A stretch of 64,000 nucleotides of DNA from Pseudomonas sp. SL4(2022) (GCF_026625725.1 NZ_CP113060.1:1122001-1186000), one strand, 5' to 3'; numbered from the stretch's first letter, positions 1 through 8,071 are shown. A program made the numbers and translations. Notes: generated from the sequence alone by a model not told the origin.

Positions 1-79
1 CCGACTGATCCACCCAAAACCACCTGACAGCCGCACCCGCTGCCACCACCAGCGACCGGCCAACCCGAGGAGTACCACC

Positions 80-862
80 ATGACCACACCGCAAATCTAT
101 GGCCTGTTTGCCATGCTCACCGTCGCCGCCATCGCCGGCTTGATCTTCTACTGCATCGGCCTGCGCACAGGCAAAGGGGCTGGCTATGAGCTAGGCCACC
201 AGACCGCGAAGAACTACTGGAAGAAAATCGTCTGCAACGCTCGGTCCCAGCTGGGCGAGGCACGCGATCTGCTCGATGCCCGCACCCGCGAGATGGCGAC
301 CCTGCGCCAGTGCATCGAACAGGAAACAGCCGACCACACCGCTGCAGTGGCCAAGCTCAAGCAGCAGATGCACTTCGCCGAGAACGACCGCGAGAACGTC
401 ATCCGGGATCTGACCGAAGAACTGATGCGCCAGTACGCCAACCGGCTCACCAATGACGACTGGCTAAACCTCAAGCTGGCCGCCAAGCAACTGGGCATTG
501 CTGCCAACACATTCACCCGCAGCGGCAGCAACAAGACCAACCAGGCCGCGCAGGCCCACGCCTTCATCACCGCACTGGCCGAGCGCGTCAAAACCATCCT
601 TGATCAACCACCATGCACTGCTCAGATGTGCGAGCACGGCATCACCGACACCGACATCATCGAATGGCTGAACACCAACGCCGACTGCTGGGCAGAGATC
701 GACAACGCCACCCTGCGCTTTGATGTAAACAGCCCCGAGGAAGGCTTCGAGCACCTGCGCGACGTGCTCACCCTGGCCATCCAGCAGAAGCTGGCCGACA
801 CCGACAGCGCCACGAATACCATCAGTACCTGGCGCGAGCAGGAAGCGGAGCGTGCAGCATGA
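80..862 (+). CDS. Membrane-anchored coiled-coil protein of phage-like element
   Basis: I do not recognise a named family. The 260-residue product has one hydrophobic segment at about residues 8-27, then a basic stretch and a long charged, Gln/Glu-rich region (about 55-120) with heptad-like spacing that suggests a coiled coil facing the cytoplasm. The C-terminal half is acidic and soluble. A GAGGAG ribosome site precedes the ATG. Its stop overlaps the next start by four bases, so it opens a translationally coupled run of small genes typical of a prophage or related element. Function is unknown; a spanin-like or scaffold role would be guesswork. Confidence 0.6.
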   Translation: MTTPQIYGLFAMLTVAAIAGLIFYCIGLRTGKGAGYELGHQTAKNYWKKIVCNARSQLGEARDLLDARTREMATLRQCIEQETADHTAAVAKLKQQMHFAENDRENVIRDLTEELMRQYANRLTNDDWLNLKLAAKQLGIAANTFTRSGSNKTNQAAQAHAFITALAERVKTILDQPPCTAQMCEHGITDTDIIEWLNTNADCWAEIDNATLRFDVNSPEEGFEHLRDVLTLAIQQKLADTDSATNTISTWREQEAERAA

Positions 863-1083
863 ACCGCAATTACCCCCTGCTACGCCTCACCCCTGACCAA
901 GCCGGCAAGCTGCAGCACGACTTCAACCGCCTGCAGGCCAACCACACCGAACTCAAGGCCCAGCTAGCCGCGCTGGAGCAGGCCATGCGCGACCTCTACG
1001 GCACGCAAGCCTTCCTTGCACTGCGCAACCACGCCCGTAACCAGGCCCAGGCCGCGCTGCTGAAACAGGAGATCGCCGCATGA
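859..1083 (+). CDS. Small hypothetical protein
   Basis: This is a 74-residue, mostly helical protein rich in Leu, Gln and Ala, with no membrane segment. Its ATG overlaps the stop of the preceding gene (ATGA) and its own stop overlaps the start of the HD hydrolase in the same way, which supports it as a real gene. No catalytic motif is visible. The context is a phage-like operon; function is unknown. Confidence 0.55.
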   Translation: MNRNYPLLRLTPDQAGKLQHDFNRLQANHTELKAQLAALEQAMRDLYGTQAFLALRNHARNQAQAALLKQEIAA

Positions 1084-1652
1084 GCTGGATACTCACCCAC
1101 AGTGGCAAGCCGTTTGACTTGCACCAGCCCCAGGCCGAGCAAATCAACATGCTCGACATCGCGCACGCCCTAAGCATGCTCTGCCGCTTCAATGGTCACT
1201 GCTACCGCCACTACTCAGTGGCACAGCACAGCCTGTTGGTGGCCGATATCGTCCAGAGCCAGGGCCACGGCCCGGAGATTCAGCTGCAGGCCTTACTGCA
1301 CGATGCGCCCGAGGCATACGTAGGCGATGTAACGCGACCACTAAAACAACTGCTGTGGAGCACTGGCGGATTCTTTCAGTACGTAGAAGGGGGCATCTGG
1401 CACGCCATCTGCGAACACTTCGGCCTAGACCCCGAACTGCCCGAATGCATCCACACCGCCGACATGATCGCCCTAGCCACCGAGAAGCGCGATCTGCTGC
1501 CCGACCACCCAACGGCCTGGGAATGCCTGCAAGGCATCACCCCGCACCGCATCGAGCTGGAAAACTGGACACCCGGCCAAGCCCGCCAGGCCTTCTACGA
1601 CCGGCTGCTTGAGCTGCTGGCCACAACCCACCGCGCGAGGTCTGCAGCATGA
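1080..1652 (+). CDS. HD-domain phosphohydrolase (YfbR-like)
   Basis: The 190-residue product carries an HD-type metal site: a His in HYSVAQHS (about residues 40-47), then the HD pair in LLHDAPEAYVGDV (about 71-83), and a later Asp in the segment around CIHTADMIAL. This pattern is that of YfbR-like HD hydrolases, whose characterised members remove phosphate from deoxynucleotides. Small versions are frequent in phages, where they may alter the nucleotide pool. The start overlaps the previous stop and the stop overlaps the next start. The family assignment is firm; the substrate is inferred. Confidence 0.75.
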   Translation: MSWILTHSGKPFDLHQPQAEQINMLDIAHALSMLCRFNGHCYRHYSVAQHSLLVADIVQSQGHGPEIQLQALLHDAPEAYVGDVTRPLKQLLWSTGGFFQYVEGGIWHAICEHFGLDPELPECIHTADMIALATEKRDLLPDHPTAWECLQGITPHRIELENWTPGQARQAFYDRLLELLATTHRARSAA

Positions 1653-2107
1653 GCACTCCACTAGAAACCCCTGTGCCACCGTGTGCAGAAGACGTTTTCC
1701 AGAAGGGCGTTAGTGTTTGTCTGATTGGCGATGTTCCAAAGCACGCAGCCGAGACGATCTGCAAAAGCCTTTCCGAGGTCACCGGCTGGAAAATCGACTG
1801 GCATTACATTGGCGGCCGCACGCACATCAAAGCGCTGCCGCCTGCATCCAAGGACATGACCGCCGACACCTTCCTGACCCTAACCGGCGAGATCACCAAG
1901 GCACGCCGCACCCAGGCAACACTTGCCGAGAAGGCAATCGCGCTCTGCGACGCAGTAGAGAACAAAGACGATCTGCCGCTGACGAAGTACGCCCTACGCG
2001 CCGCGCGACTGGTTAACGAGGTGCGCCACCTGGCAACCGATCTCGGCCGCGCCCAATCCGGCTCGCCCGCAGGGCTCGATAACCAACAGCCGGAGGCAGG
2101 CCAATGA
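1649..2107 (+). CDS. Hypothetical protein of phage-like operon
   Basis: The product is 152 residues, soluble, with an N-terminal alpha/beta-like part (residues 20-60) and a C-terminal helical half. I do not recognise a domain. It is coupled to both neighbours by four-base overlaps, so it belongs to the same transcript as the HD hydrolase. Function is unknown. Confidence 0.5.
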   Translation: MSTPLETPVPPCAEDVFQKGVSVCLIGDVPKHAAETICKSLSEVTGWKIDWHYIGGRTHIKALPPASKDMTADTFLTLTGEITKARRTQATLAEKAIALCDAVENKDDLPLTKYALRAARLVNEVRHLATDLGRAQSGSPAGLDNQQPEAGQ

Positions 2108-3030
2108 CCCTAGCCACCGCAACCACAACAGCCAAGGCCGTGCGTCAGCACGGCGGCGGCCTGGTACATGCCACCCTGCCGCGTGCCGCTTTGCGCGGCC
2201 GCCAGCAATGCCCGAGCGGTGGCGTTAAAAAGAGTCTCTGCTGCGCAGCAGCAGGCATTAATGCTCTTGATCTGCAAGCCACCACCGCCCTCGCATACCC
2301 CATGACAGGCGTGCGCCAGGCGCAAAAGTTGAGCACCCCGCTCCGCTCCCCCATTCGCCCGCCCGCGCAGCTTGTCGTGGGGTATAAGGCCTCAAGTTTT
2401 CGTGCAGGAATCAATACATTCCCAGGCATTGGTTGCCACCACATGAAGAAGGGCCTCGTCCGTCAACCCGTGCTCGCCAGGGTTGTAGACCAGCCTGCGC
2501 TCAAGGCAATTGATCAGCGTTGCAATGGGTTTTATCAGCCTTTCATCAGGCAAATTCATAAGGTCGATTCCCCTCATCGCAATCAGGGCGCTGTACGCAA
2601 TCTGCTCCAGACGCTCATTTCGTTTCGGCATACCGATCTTTCCACGAAGCTCTTTATCGATTTTCAGGAAACATTCGAAAGCCTCCCTGGAGATTATCGA
2701 GATAGCTTTCTTTGCCGTGGTGTTCCTGACTACGGCCTCTTTATCAGCGATACGATTCTGATTGGTTGCCAGCCAAATCGTGGTGAAGATCGCACCGACT
2801 GTCCCCAGGCCGGCAAGCAAGGACGCGTACGCGTTTACTATCCGCTCAGGTACAACCAGCGGAGTGACAACGAAAGCAATAGCAGCAATCACCGCGCCCG
2901 CGATGATCAGAGCCAGCCTGTAACGCACCCAAAAGGTTTGTTTCTTACGCATTTTCAGACCCTATATCCGTCACTCGATCGCCCGAGCTTGCCGACACCC
3001 TGCCACCATGTCCAGCGGGGTGCAGCATGA
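2104..3030 (+). CDS. Long ORF bridging operon junctions, interrupted by an antisense gene; doubtful
   Basis: This 308-codon frame starts at an ATGA overlap with the previous gene and ends at an ATGA overlap with the next, exactly as the other genes in the operon do. Its middle (2392-2952) lies opposite a credible reverse-strand membrane protein and reads as low-quality protein there. One reading is that a short original gene (first 90 or so codons and last 25) was split by insertion of the reverse gene. The other is that the frame is only an accident after the first part. I recognise no domain. Confidence 0.25.
   Translation: MTLATATTTAKAVRQHGGGLVHATLPRAALRGRQQCPSGGVKKSLCCAAAGINALDLQATTALAYPMTGVRQAQKLSTPLRSPIRPPAQLVVGYKASSFRAGINTFPGIGCHHMKKGLVRQPVLARVVDQPALKAIDQRCNGFYQPFIRQIHKVDSPHRNQGAVRNLLQTLISFRHTDLSTKLFIDFQETFESLPGDYRDSFLCRGVPDYGLFISDTILIGCQPNRGEDRTDCPQAGKQGRVRVYYPLRYNQRSDNESNSSNHRARDDQSQPVTHPKGLFLTHFQTLYPSLDRPSLPTPCHHVQRGAA
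2392..2952 (-). CDS. Two-TM membrane protein inserted in reverse in phage operon
   Basis: The 186-residue product begins with a basic tail (MRKKQTFW), then two hydrophobic segments (about residues 12-33 and 40-60) and a cytoplasmic helical domain of about 125 residues. This layout resembles small phage-encoded membrane proteins of unknown role. An AGGG ribosome site lies 7 bases before the ATG, and an AT-rich GATATA stretch just upstream could be a -10 box. It is the only gene here opposite to the run, which suggests an independently transcribed cargo gene (a moron). Superinfection exclusion is possible but not shown. Confidence 0.6.
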   Translation of the reverse strand: MRKKQTFWVRYRLALIIAGAVIAAIAFVVTPLVVPERIVNAYASLLAGLGTVGAIFTTIWLATNQNRIADKEAVVRNTTAKKAISIISREAFECFLKIDKELRGKIGMPKRNERLEQIAYSALIAMRGIDLMNLPDERLIKPIATLINCLERRLVYNPGEHGLTDEALLHVVATNAWECIDSCTKT

Positions 3031-4019
3031 CCACCCACAACATCGTCAGCGTCTCCGGTGGCAAGGACAGCACCGCCACCCTACTGGTGGCCATCGCCCT
3101 GGAAACCGAAAACCTGCAGGCCGTGTTCGCCGACACCGGTAACGAGCACGAACAGACCTATGCCTACCTCGACTACCTGGAACAGGCAACCGGCATCCAT
3201 ATCACCCGCGTGCGCGCTGACTTCACCCGGCAGATCGCCGGAAAGCGCCGCTTCGTTGAAACAAGGTGGCGAGAACAAGGGGTTGCCGAGGAAATTGTGC
3301 AGGCTGCGCTTGAGGTGCTGCAGCCCACCGGCAATCCCTTCCTCGATCTGTGCATCTGGAAGGGCAGATTCCCCAGCCGCAAGGCCCAATTCTGCACCAT
3401 GGAACTCAAGCGCGACCCGATGCTTGAACAGGTGGTAATGCCACTGATGGGCCGAGGCGACATGCTTTTATCCTGGCAAGGCGTACGCCGCGACGAGTCG
3501 TTGAACCGGCGCTACCTACCAGAGTGCGATGAGGTGGGAGGCGGCCTATTCAACTACCGGCCGATCCTCAAGTGGGATATCCCCGCCGTGTTCGAGGCGC
3601 ACCGCTACATGGGTATCAAGCCAAACCCACTCTACAGCCAGGGTATGGGGCGCGTCGGGTGCATGCCCTGCATCAACTGCCGCAAGGATGAGCTGCGCGA
3701 GATCGCCCAGCGCTTCCCCGAGGTGATCGACCGCATCGACCGCTGGGAAAAGCTGACACAGCAGGCATCCAAGCGAGGTGCGGCCACCTTCTTTGCCGGC
3801 AGCAATGCCAAGCATCCTAAAGGCTCAATCGCGGATATGACCGCCATTGAAGTGATGGAGATTGCAAGCATCCGCCAGGCCGTCGAATGGTCCAAGACCA
3901 CACGCGGCGGCATCCAGTACGACCTGATGATCAGCGAGGCAGACAGCTCGGCCTGCACAAGCGCCTACGGCCTGTGCGAGGGCAGCTGGGAGCCAGTCAA
4001 GATTATGGAGGCGGCATGA
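3027..4019 (+). CDS. Phosphoadenosine phosphosulfate reductase-like protein (PP-loop)
   Basis: The 330-residue product opens with a PP-loop ATP-binding motif, SGGKDST, at residues 9-15, the hallmark of the PAPS reductase / adenine nucleotide alpha-hydrolase family. A C-terminal Cys cluster (GCMPCINCRKDEL at about 212-224) could hold an iron-sulfur cluster or metal. Phage members of this family are common and are usually annotated as PAPS reductases, but the Cys-rich form also recalls DndC-like enzymes. It lies between ATGA junctions on both sides. Family is confident; the reaction is not determined. Confidence 0.75.
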   Translation: MTTHNIVSVSGGKDSTATLLVAIALETENLQAVFADTGNEHEQTYAYLDYLEQATGIHITRVRADFTRQIAGKRRFVETRWREQGVAEEIVQAALEVLQPTGNPFLDLCIWKGRFPSRKAQFCTMELKRDPMLEQVVMPLMGRGDMLLSWQGVRRDESLNRRYLPECDEVGGGLFNYRPILKWDIPAVFEAHRYMGIKPNPLYSQGMGRVGCMPCINCRKDELREIAQRFPEVIDRIDRWEKLTQQASKRGAATFFAGSNAKHPKGSIADMTAIEVMEIASIRQAVEWSKTTRGGIQYDLMISEADSSACTSAYGLCEGSWEPVKIMEAA

Positions 4020-4216
4020 CGGACCAGAACATAGATATTCTGATCAAGCTGCCCGAGGTCTGCCGTCAGGCAGGCTTTGGCAAGTCGGCCATCTACGCCA
4101 TGATCAAAGCGGGCACATTCCCAGAGCCGATCAAGCTCGGCTACGGCTCGCGCTGGTCGCAGCAAGAAGTGCAGGCCTGGGTGAGAGAGTTGAGGTTGCG
4201 CAGGGTTGCGGCGTGA
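4016..4216 (+). CDS. AlpA-family helix-turn-helix regulator / excisionase-like protein
   Basis: I choose the ATG at 4016, which overlaps the previous stop (ATGA); the longer upstream frame is not protein-like. The 66-residue product has the AlpA layout: a strand and helix (LPEVCRQAGFGKSAIYAMIK), then FPEPIKLGYGSRW and the end EVQAWVRE. AlpA proteins act as small winged-helix regulators or excisionases in P4-like elements. Its place last in the operon and near the integrase fits control of excision or integration. Confidence 0.8.
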   Translation: MTDQNIDILIKLPEVCRQAGFGKSAIYAMIKAGTFPEPIKLGYGSRWSQQEVQAWVRELRLRRVAA

Positions 4217-4231
4217 CGCCCAGAAAACAAA

Positions 4232-4254
4232 AAGCCCCGCAAATGCGGGGCTTA
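4232..4254 (+). terminator. Rho-independent terminator of phage-like operon
   Basis: A GC-rich hairpin AGCCCCGC-AAAT-GCGGGGCT lies 16 bases after the AlpA-like stop. The bases after it (TAATC) are poor in T on the plus strand, while AAAACAAAA on the left gives a T-rich tail for transcripts from the right. It may therefore end both the plus-strand operon and the reverse small genes. Confidence 0.65.
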
Positions 4255-4276
4255 ATCTACAGCTACTTGAAACAAC

Positions 4277-4402
4277 TCAAGCGGCTTTTTTACCATGCTT
4301 TTTTTGCAGGTCGCTCTCAAGCTTGTTTGTCAGCGCACCCAATGCGGCGCACTCGGCCTGAAGAGCCTTAAGAATACGACGGCGTTTAATTTCATTCTTC
4401 AC
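4277..4402 (-). CDS. Micro-protein, 41 residues, basic
   Basis: The frame starts at a GTG and codes for 41 residues, beginning MKNEIKRRRILKAL and ending with a Lys-rich tail (KKHGKKAA). An AAGGAG ribosome site sits 6 bases before the GTG, inside the end of the upstream gene, and the GTG overlaps that gene's stop (GTGA). The product is helical and strongly basic at both ends, which would suit nucleic-acid or protein binding. No family is recognised. The strong coupling is the main evidence that it is real. Confidence 0.55.
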   Translation of the reverse strand: MKNEIKRRRILKALQAECAALGALTNKLESDLQKKHGKKAA

Positions 4403-4770
4403 AAGAAGCTCCTTCTGTTTAGCAATTCACATTGACGATCAAGTGCAATTACATCATCGGCATCAATCGCATCAGCTAAAGCCTGGACTAGATCGCAGTA
4501 CTCGTGCGCTTTGTCGACGGTCCACTGGTCGCCAAACCCATCGCACTCATCCAAGCCTCTCATCAGAGAAACAATCACACGCATTCTGCGCGCTATCTCA
4601 CCGATGGTCGGGTTCTCTTCTTTGAGGCTCTCAATGCTAAAAAGCCGGCACTGCCTCAGAACTCGTATTGCCACGTCGAGAACAATTGTATAAGCCTGCT
4701 CAACGTTTTCTGGTGGGTTGTACTGAATATGACCTTCGATAACTTCAAAGGTTTCGGTTTCCTGGGTCAT
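4399..4770 (-). CDS. Hypothetical protein upstream of micro-protein
   Basis: From the ATG at 4770 the product is 123 residues, acidic and helical, with a segment rich in Asp and Glu near the end (ALADAIDADDVIALD). A TTG nine bases upstream is an alternative start. No domain is recognised. Its stop overlaps the start of the 41-residue gene, so the two form a coupled reverse pair beside the integrase. An acidic protein paired with a small basic one could interact, but that is speculation. Confidence 0.5.
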   Translation of the reverse strand: MTQETETFEVIEGHIQYNPPENVEQAYTIVLDVAIRVLRQCRLFSIESLKEENPTIGEIARRMRVIVSLMRGLDECDGFGDQWTVDKAHEYCDLVQALADAIDADDVIALDRQCELLNRRSFL

Positions 4771-4925
4771 CCATCCCAACCAGAGTGCGAATGCACGTAA
4801 TAATAAAGGGCCGCAAATTCTACCGAAGAATTATTTTGATGTCAAAGCAGCACTACATCTGCTTCGCCCACTAAAACCTCCCCTTCGTCGAAACCTTAAC
4901 TCAATAATTAGGGCCCTTTGACGGC

Positions 4926-4945
4926 GGTGTCAAGGCTATGACACC
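4926..4945. promoter_or_regulatory. Inverted repeat, possible operator
   Basis: A perfect 7-base inverted repeat, GGTGTCA-AGGCTA-TGACACC, lies in the 247-base gap between the integrase gene and the reverse gene pair. It has the size and spacing of a dimeric repressor site. I see no coding sequence in this gap. Confidence 0.4.
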
Positions 4946-5017
4946 TTGTTTCTGACGCTTAGGCTTCAAACAATTGATTTAGAAGGCATAATAATTATCG
5001 CCCTTTCAAGCAGAGCA

Positions 5018-6181
5018 CTAGATATCTAGCCTATCCGCCCACTCCATCATCATACGCCTACGCTCATCCAGATACTGAGCATGATTGTAGGCTGCACGCG
5101 ACCCACTCCGCTCAGCATGAGCCAGCTGCAACTCGATCACCTCAGCACGCCACCGCCCCGACTCATACAGGTGCGTTGAGGCCGTAGCCCGAAAGTCGTG
5201 GCAGTGCCAACCATCCATGCTCAGGTACTCAAGCGCCCGGTTCAGCGTTGTCGGACTCAACGGTTTGTCAGGGCTGACCAGGCCAGGGAAGCACAGCTCA
5301 CCGGGCGTAATCCGCCGCAGCTCCCTCAGCAGCTCAACAGCCTGCGCCGGCAGCGGCACCAGGTGCTTGCGCCGCATCTTCATTCGCTCGGCCGGGATCT
5401 CCCACACGGCCGCATCCAGATCGAACTCATCCCAGCGCGCGCACCTCAGCTCGACAGTGCGGGTGAACAGCATCGGCAGCAGCCGCAGGGCAATCACCGT
5501 TACGCGGTGCCCCTTGTACTTGTCGACGGCAGCGTAGTACTGCCTCAGTTGCTCCAGCGTCATTGGTTTGCTGTGGTTTACCGCCTTGCGCACTACCGCG
5601 CCCTTGAGCGCAGCAGCCGGGTCTGCATCCGCACGCAGGGTGGCCACCCCAAACCGAAACACCGCCGAGATCCACTGGCGCACCTGCAGGGCAAGCGTGG
5701 TCGCGCCCCGGCCATCCATAACCCGCAGCACATCAAGCACCAGGGCGGCCGTCACCTCACGCATCGGCAGGCGGCCGAGCTTCGGGTACACGTCACGCTT
5801 AAATGCGCGCTCTACTTGGTCACGGTAGGTGGCACTGCGCTGGCTTAATCGCGCCTCGATCCATTCCTCAGCAACGGCCTTAAAGGTGTTGCGGTTTTCA
5901 GCCAGCTGCTGGGCTTTCTCAGTCTGCCGAACGTGTGACGGGTGCCGACCGGCACGCACATGCTCGCGCGCCAGCTCACGCTCAGCACGCGCATCAGAAA
6001 GGGAGACTTCAGGGTAGGAGCCGACAGCAAAGACGTTCTCTTTGCCTGCAATCCGGTAGCGATAGCGCCACAGCTTCGAGCCGTTCGGCCGCACCTCAAG
6101 GTACAGGCCGGCACCATCAGTCAGCTTGATAGCAGCCGTACCAGGCTTGGCCTGGCGGATCTTAATGTCGGTAAGAGGCAT
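5018..6181 (-). CDS. Tyrosine recombinase integrase, P4 type
   Basis: The 387-residue product has the N-terminal DUF4102-like arm-binding domain (starts MPLTDIKIRQAKPG, about residues 1-85), a core-binding SAM-like domain (about 95-180) and a C-terminal catalytic domain. Catalytic residues are visible: Arg in LFTRTVELR, His-x-x-Arg in HDFRATAS, His in LAHAE and the Tyr nucleophile in YNHAQYL. It catalyses site-specific integration of the element. The gene points into the element and its start is next to trpE, so the attachment site should lie in the 195 bases between them. No tRNA is present there. Confidence 0.9.
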   Translation of the reverse strand: MPLTDIKIRQAKPGTAAIKLTDGAGLYLEVRPNGSKLWRYRYRIAGKENVFAVGSYPEVSLSDARAERELAREHVRAGRHPSHVRQTEKAQQLAENRNTFKAVAEEWIEARLSQRSATYRDQVERAFKRDVYPKLGRLPMREVTAALVLDVLRVMDGRGATTLALQVRQWISAVFRFGVATLRADADPAAALKGAVVRKAVNHSKPMTLEQLRQYYAAVDKYKGHRVTVIALRLLPMLFTRTVELRCARWDEFDLDAAVWEIPAERMKMRRKHLVPLPAQAVELLRELRRITPGELCFPGLVSPDKPLSPTTLNRALEYLSMDGWHCHDFRATASTHLYESGRWRAEVIELQLAHAERSGSRAAYNHAQYLDERRRMMMEWADRLDI

Positions 6182-6183
6182 GA

Positions 6184-6229
6184 GGGTATGCGGGTATCGG
6201 TCGAAGGATACCCGCTTTTATACCCGCAT
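6184..6229. repeat. Four GGGTAT boxes upstream of integrase
   Basis: GGGTAT occurs at 6184-6189 and 6192-6197 and its complement ATACCC at 6208-6213 and 6220-6225, forming nested inverted repeats (ATGCGGGTAT at 6188 pairs with ATACCCGCAT at 6220). They lie directly before the integrase start. Such clusters often bind the integrase arm domain or a small excisionase/regulator, so they may control int expression or recombination. Confidence 0.45.
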
Positions 6230-6242
6230 TTTTTGAGGCTGT

Positions 6243-6332
6243 CTGCGGAAAGCTGCGGACAACTAAGGAGAGGAAGCCCGCGCAGTGCGGGCATCATAGC
6301 GAGAGAAAAGGAAAAGTCCGGACTACTGCGGA
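6243..6332 (+). repeat. Three CTGCGGA direct repeats near element edge
   Basis: CTGCGGA is present at 6243-6249, 6253-6259 and 6326-6332, between the integrase start and the end of trpE. A hairpin GCCCGC-GCAGT-GCGGGC at about 6274-6290 lies between them and may help end trpE transcription. The attachment core is probably in this interval, but the other end of the element is outside the window, so it cannot be identified. Confidence 0.3.
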
Positions 6333-6375
6333 TGAGTATCGAAGTTATCGATCATTAAAAGCATGGCGTAACCCC

Positions 6376-7854
6376 TTATTCGGCAGTCTGTTCGGCGAGA
6401 GCAACGGCGCGGAACATGGCGCGACGCTTGTTCAGGGTTTCTTCCCACTCCAGTGCAGGCACCGAGTCGGCGACGATGCCGGCGCCGGCCTGCACATGCA
6501 GTTCGCCATCTTTGATCACCGCTGTACGGATGGCGATGGCGGTGTCCATATTGCCGTTCCACGCCAGATAACCCACCGCGCCTCCGTAGACGCCGCGCTT
6601 GACGGGCTCCAGCTCGTCGATGATTTCCATGGCGCGAATCTTCGGCGCGCCGGACAGGGTGCCCGCCGGCAGAATGGCGCGCAGCGCGTCCATAGCGGTC
6701 AGGCCTTCCTTCAACTGGCCGGTGACGTTGGAAACGATGTGCATAACGTTGGAATAACGCTCGATCACCATCTTCTCGGTGAGTTTGACGCTACCCGTGC
6801 TGGCCACCCGACCGACGTCGTTGCGGCCCAGGTCGATCAGCATCAGGTGCTCGGCGACTTCCTTGGCATCGGACAGCAGGTCTTCTTCAAGAGCCCGATC
6901 CGCCTCTTCGTTCGCACCGCGTGGGCGGGTGCCGGCAATCGGGCGCACGGTGACCAAGCCATCTTCCAGACGCACCAGCACTTCCGGCGAGCTGCCGACC
7001 ACGTGGAAGTCGCCGAAGTTGAAGAAGTACATATAAGGCGTCGGGTTGATGCAGCGCAGCGCGCGGTACAGATCAATCGGCGCGGCCTTGAACGGGATCG
7101 ACATGCGCTGCGAGATCACCACCTGCATGCAGTCGCCGGCGAGGATGTACTCCTTGATCGCCTTGACCGCATTTTCGTAGTCATCGCGTTTAAAGCTGGA
7201 GATAAAGTCCGGCTCAGCACCGGCCGGTGCCGACAGGTCCACGCCCAGGCGCGGGGTAATCGGCTGACGCAACTTGTGCAGGATGTTCTGCAAGCGCGCC
7301 TGCCCCTGTTCCAGCGCATCGGTTTCGCTCGGGTCGACCAGCACAATGGCGTGCATCTTGCCCGCCAGGTTGTCGAACACCACCACGGCGTCAGACACCA
7401 TCAAGAGGATATCCGGCGTGCCCAAGGCATCAGGATTAACGCCTTTGGCCAGCTTGGGTTCGACATAACGCACGCTGTCATAGCCAAAGTAACCGACCAA
7501 ACCACCGTTAAAGCGCGGTAACCCGGCCAGCGTAGGCACCTTGTAGCGGTCCTTGAACTGCTCGACAAAGGCCAGTGGGTCTTCGCAGTGATGCCGTTCT
7601 ACTTCGACACCGTCGACGCTGATGCTCACCTCATGCTCATAGGCACGCAACACGGTGCGCGCCGGCAGGCCGATGATGGAGTAGCGCCCCCACTTCTCGC
7701 CGCCCTGCACGGATTCCAGCAGGTAGGTATTGGCCTCATCGGCCAGTTTCAGGTAGATGGACAGCGGCGTGTCGAAATCCACCAGGGTTTCGCAGGCAAC
7801 AGGAATGCGGTTATAGCCGGCAGCGGCTAAACGCAGAAATTCTTCGCGGGTCAT
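6376..7854 (-). CDS. trpE: Anthranilate synthase component I
   Basis: TrpE converts chorismate and ammonia (from TrpG) to anthranilate, the first step of tryptophan synthesis. I start at the ATG at 7854 ([19 protein letters not shown]), preceded by a GAGG site, giving 492 residues, the usual Pseudomonas length. The C-terminal chorismate-binding domain shows [34 protein letters not shown] and [10 protein letters not shown]. The glutamine amidotransferase subunit is not in the window. Upstream lie a leader peptide with two Trp codons and a sigma-70 promoter, pointing to attenuation. A mobile element abuts the 3' side. Confidence 0.97.
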   Translation of the reverse strand: MTREEFLRLAAAGYNRIPVACETLVDFDTPLSIYLKLADEANTYLLESVQGGEKWGRYSIIGLPARTVLRAYEHEVSISVDGVEVERHHCEDPLAFVEQFKDRYKVPTLAGLPRFNGGLVGYFGYDSVRYVEPKLAKGVNPDALGTPDILLMVSDAVVVFDNLAGKMHAIVLVDPSETDALEQGQARLQNILHKLRQPITPRLGVDLSAPAGAEPDFISSFKRDDYENAVKAIKEYILAGDCMQVVISQRMSIPFKAAPIDLYRALRCINPTPYMYFFNFGDFHVVGSSPEVLVRLEDGLVTVRPIAGTRPRGANEEADRALEEDLLSDAKEVAEHLMLIDLGRNDVGRVASTGSVKLTEKMVIERYSNVMHIVSNVTGQLKEGLTAMDALRAILPAGTLSGAPKIRAMEIIDELEPVKRGVYGGAVGYLAWNGNMDTAIAIRTAVIKDGELHVQAGAGIVADSVPALEWEETLNKRRAMFRAVALAEQTAE

Positions 7855-7921
7855 GAGCAGCCTCGTGGCTTGAGGTAATACGGTCGAATGCAGGCGGGCT
7901 TTGCTTAAAGCCAAGATCAGG

Positions 7922-7966
7922 TCAGAGGCGCCAGCGCCAACGGGCCAGTGCCTTGATGATTTTCAT
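7922..7966 (-). CDS. trpL: trpE leader peptide (attenuation)
   Basis: A 14-codon frame, [14 protein letters not shown], begins 112 bases before trpE and contains two Trp codons near its end. Ribosome stalling at these codons when Trp-tRNA is scarce would control transcription into trpE. A hairpin GGCTTT-AAGC-AAAGCC follows the stop and could be the terminator or part of it, although no long T run follows. Attenuation of trpE is established in Pseudomonas; the detailed fold here is inferred. Confidence 0.8.
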   Translation of the reverse strand: MKIIKALARWRWRL

Positions 7967-8042
7967 GTCGGTGCTTGCCGACCAGCGCGTGCAGGTGACC
8001 ACCACGAAACTCTCTTAATTCAGGCGGGAGTGAACTGCGGCC

Positions 8043-8071
8043 ACACTAGCGCAGGGCCGAAAGCGAATCAA
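8043..8071 (-). promoter_or_regulatory. Sigma-70 promoter of trpL-trpE
   Basis: On the minus strand TTGATT and TAGTGT are separated by 17 bases, upstream of the leader peptide and overlapping the end of gph. The spacing is ideal and the position fits the trp leader transcript. Confidence 0.6.
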
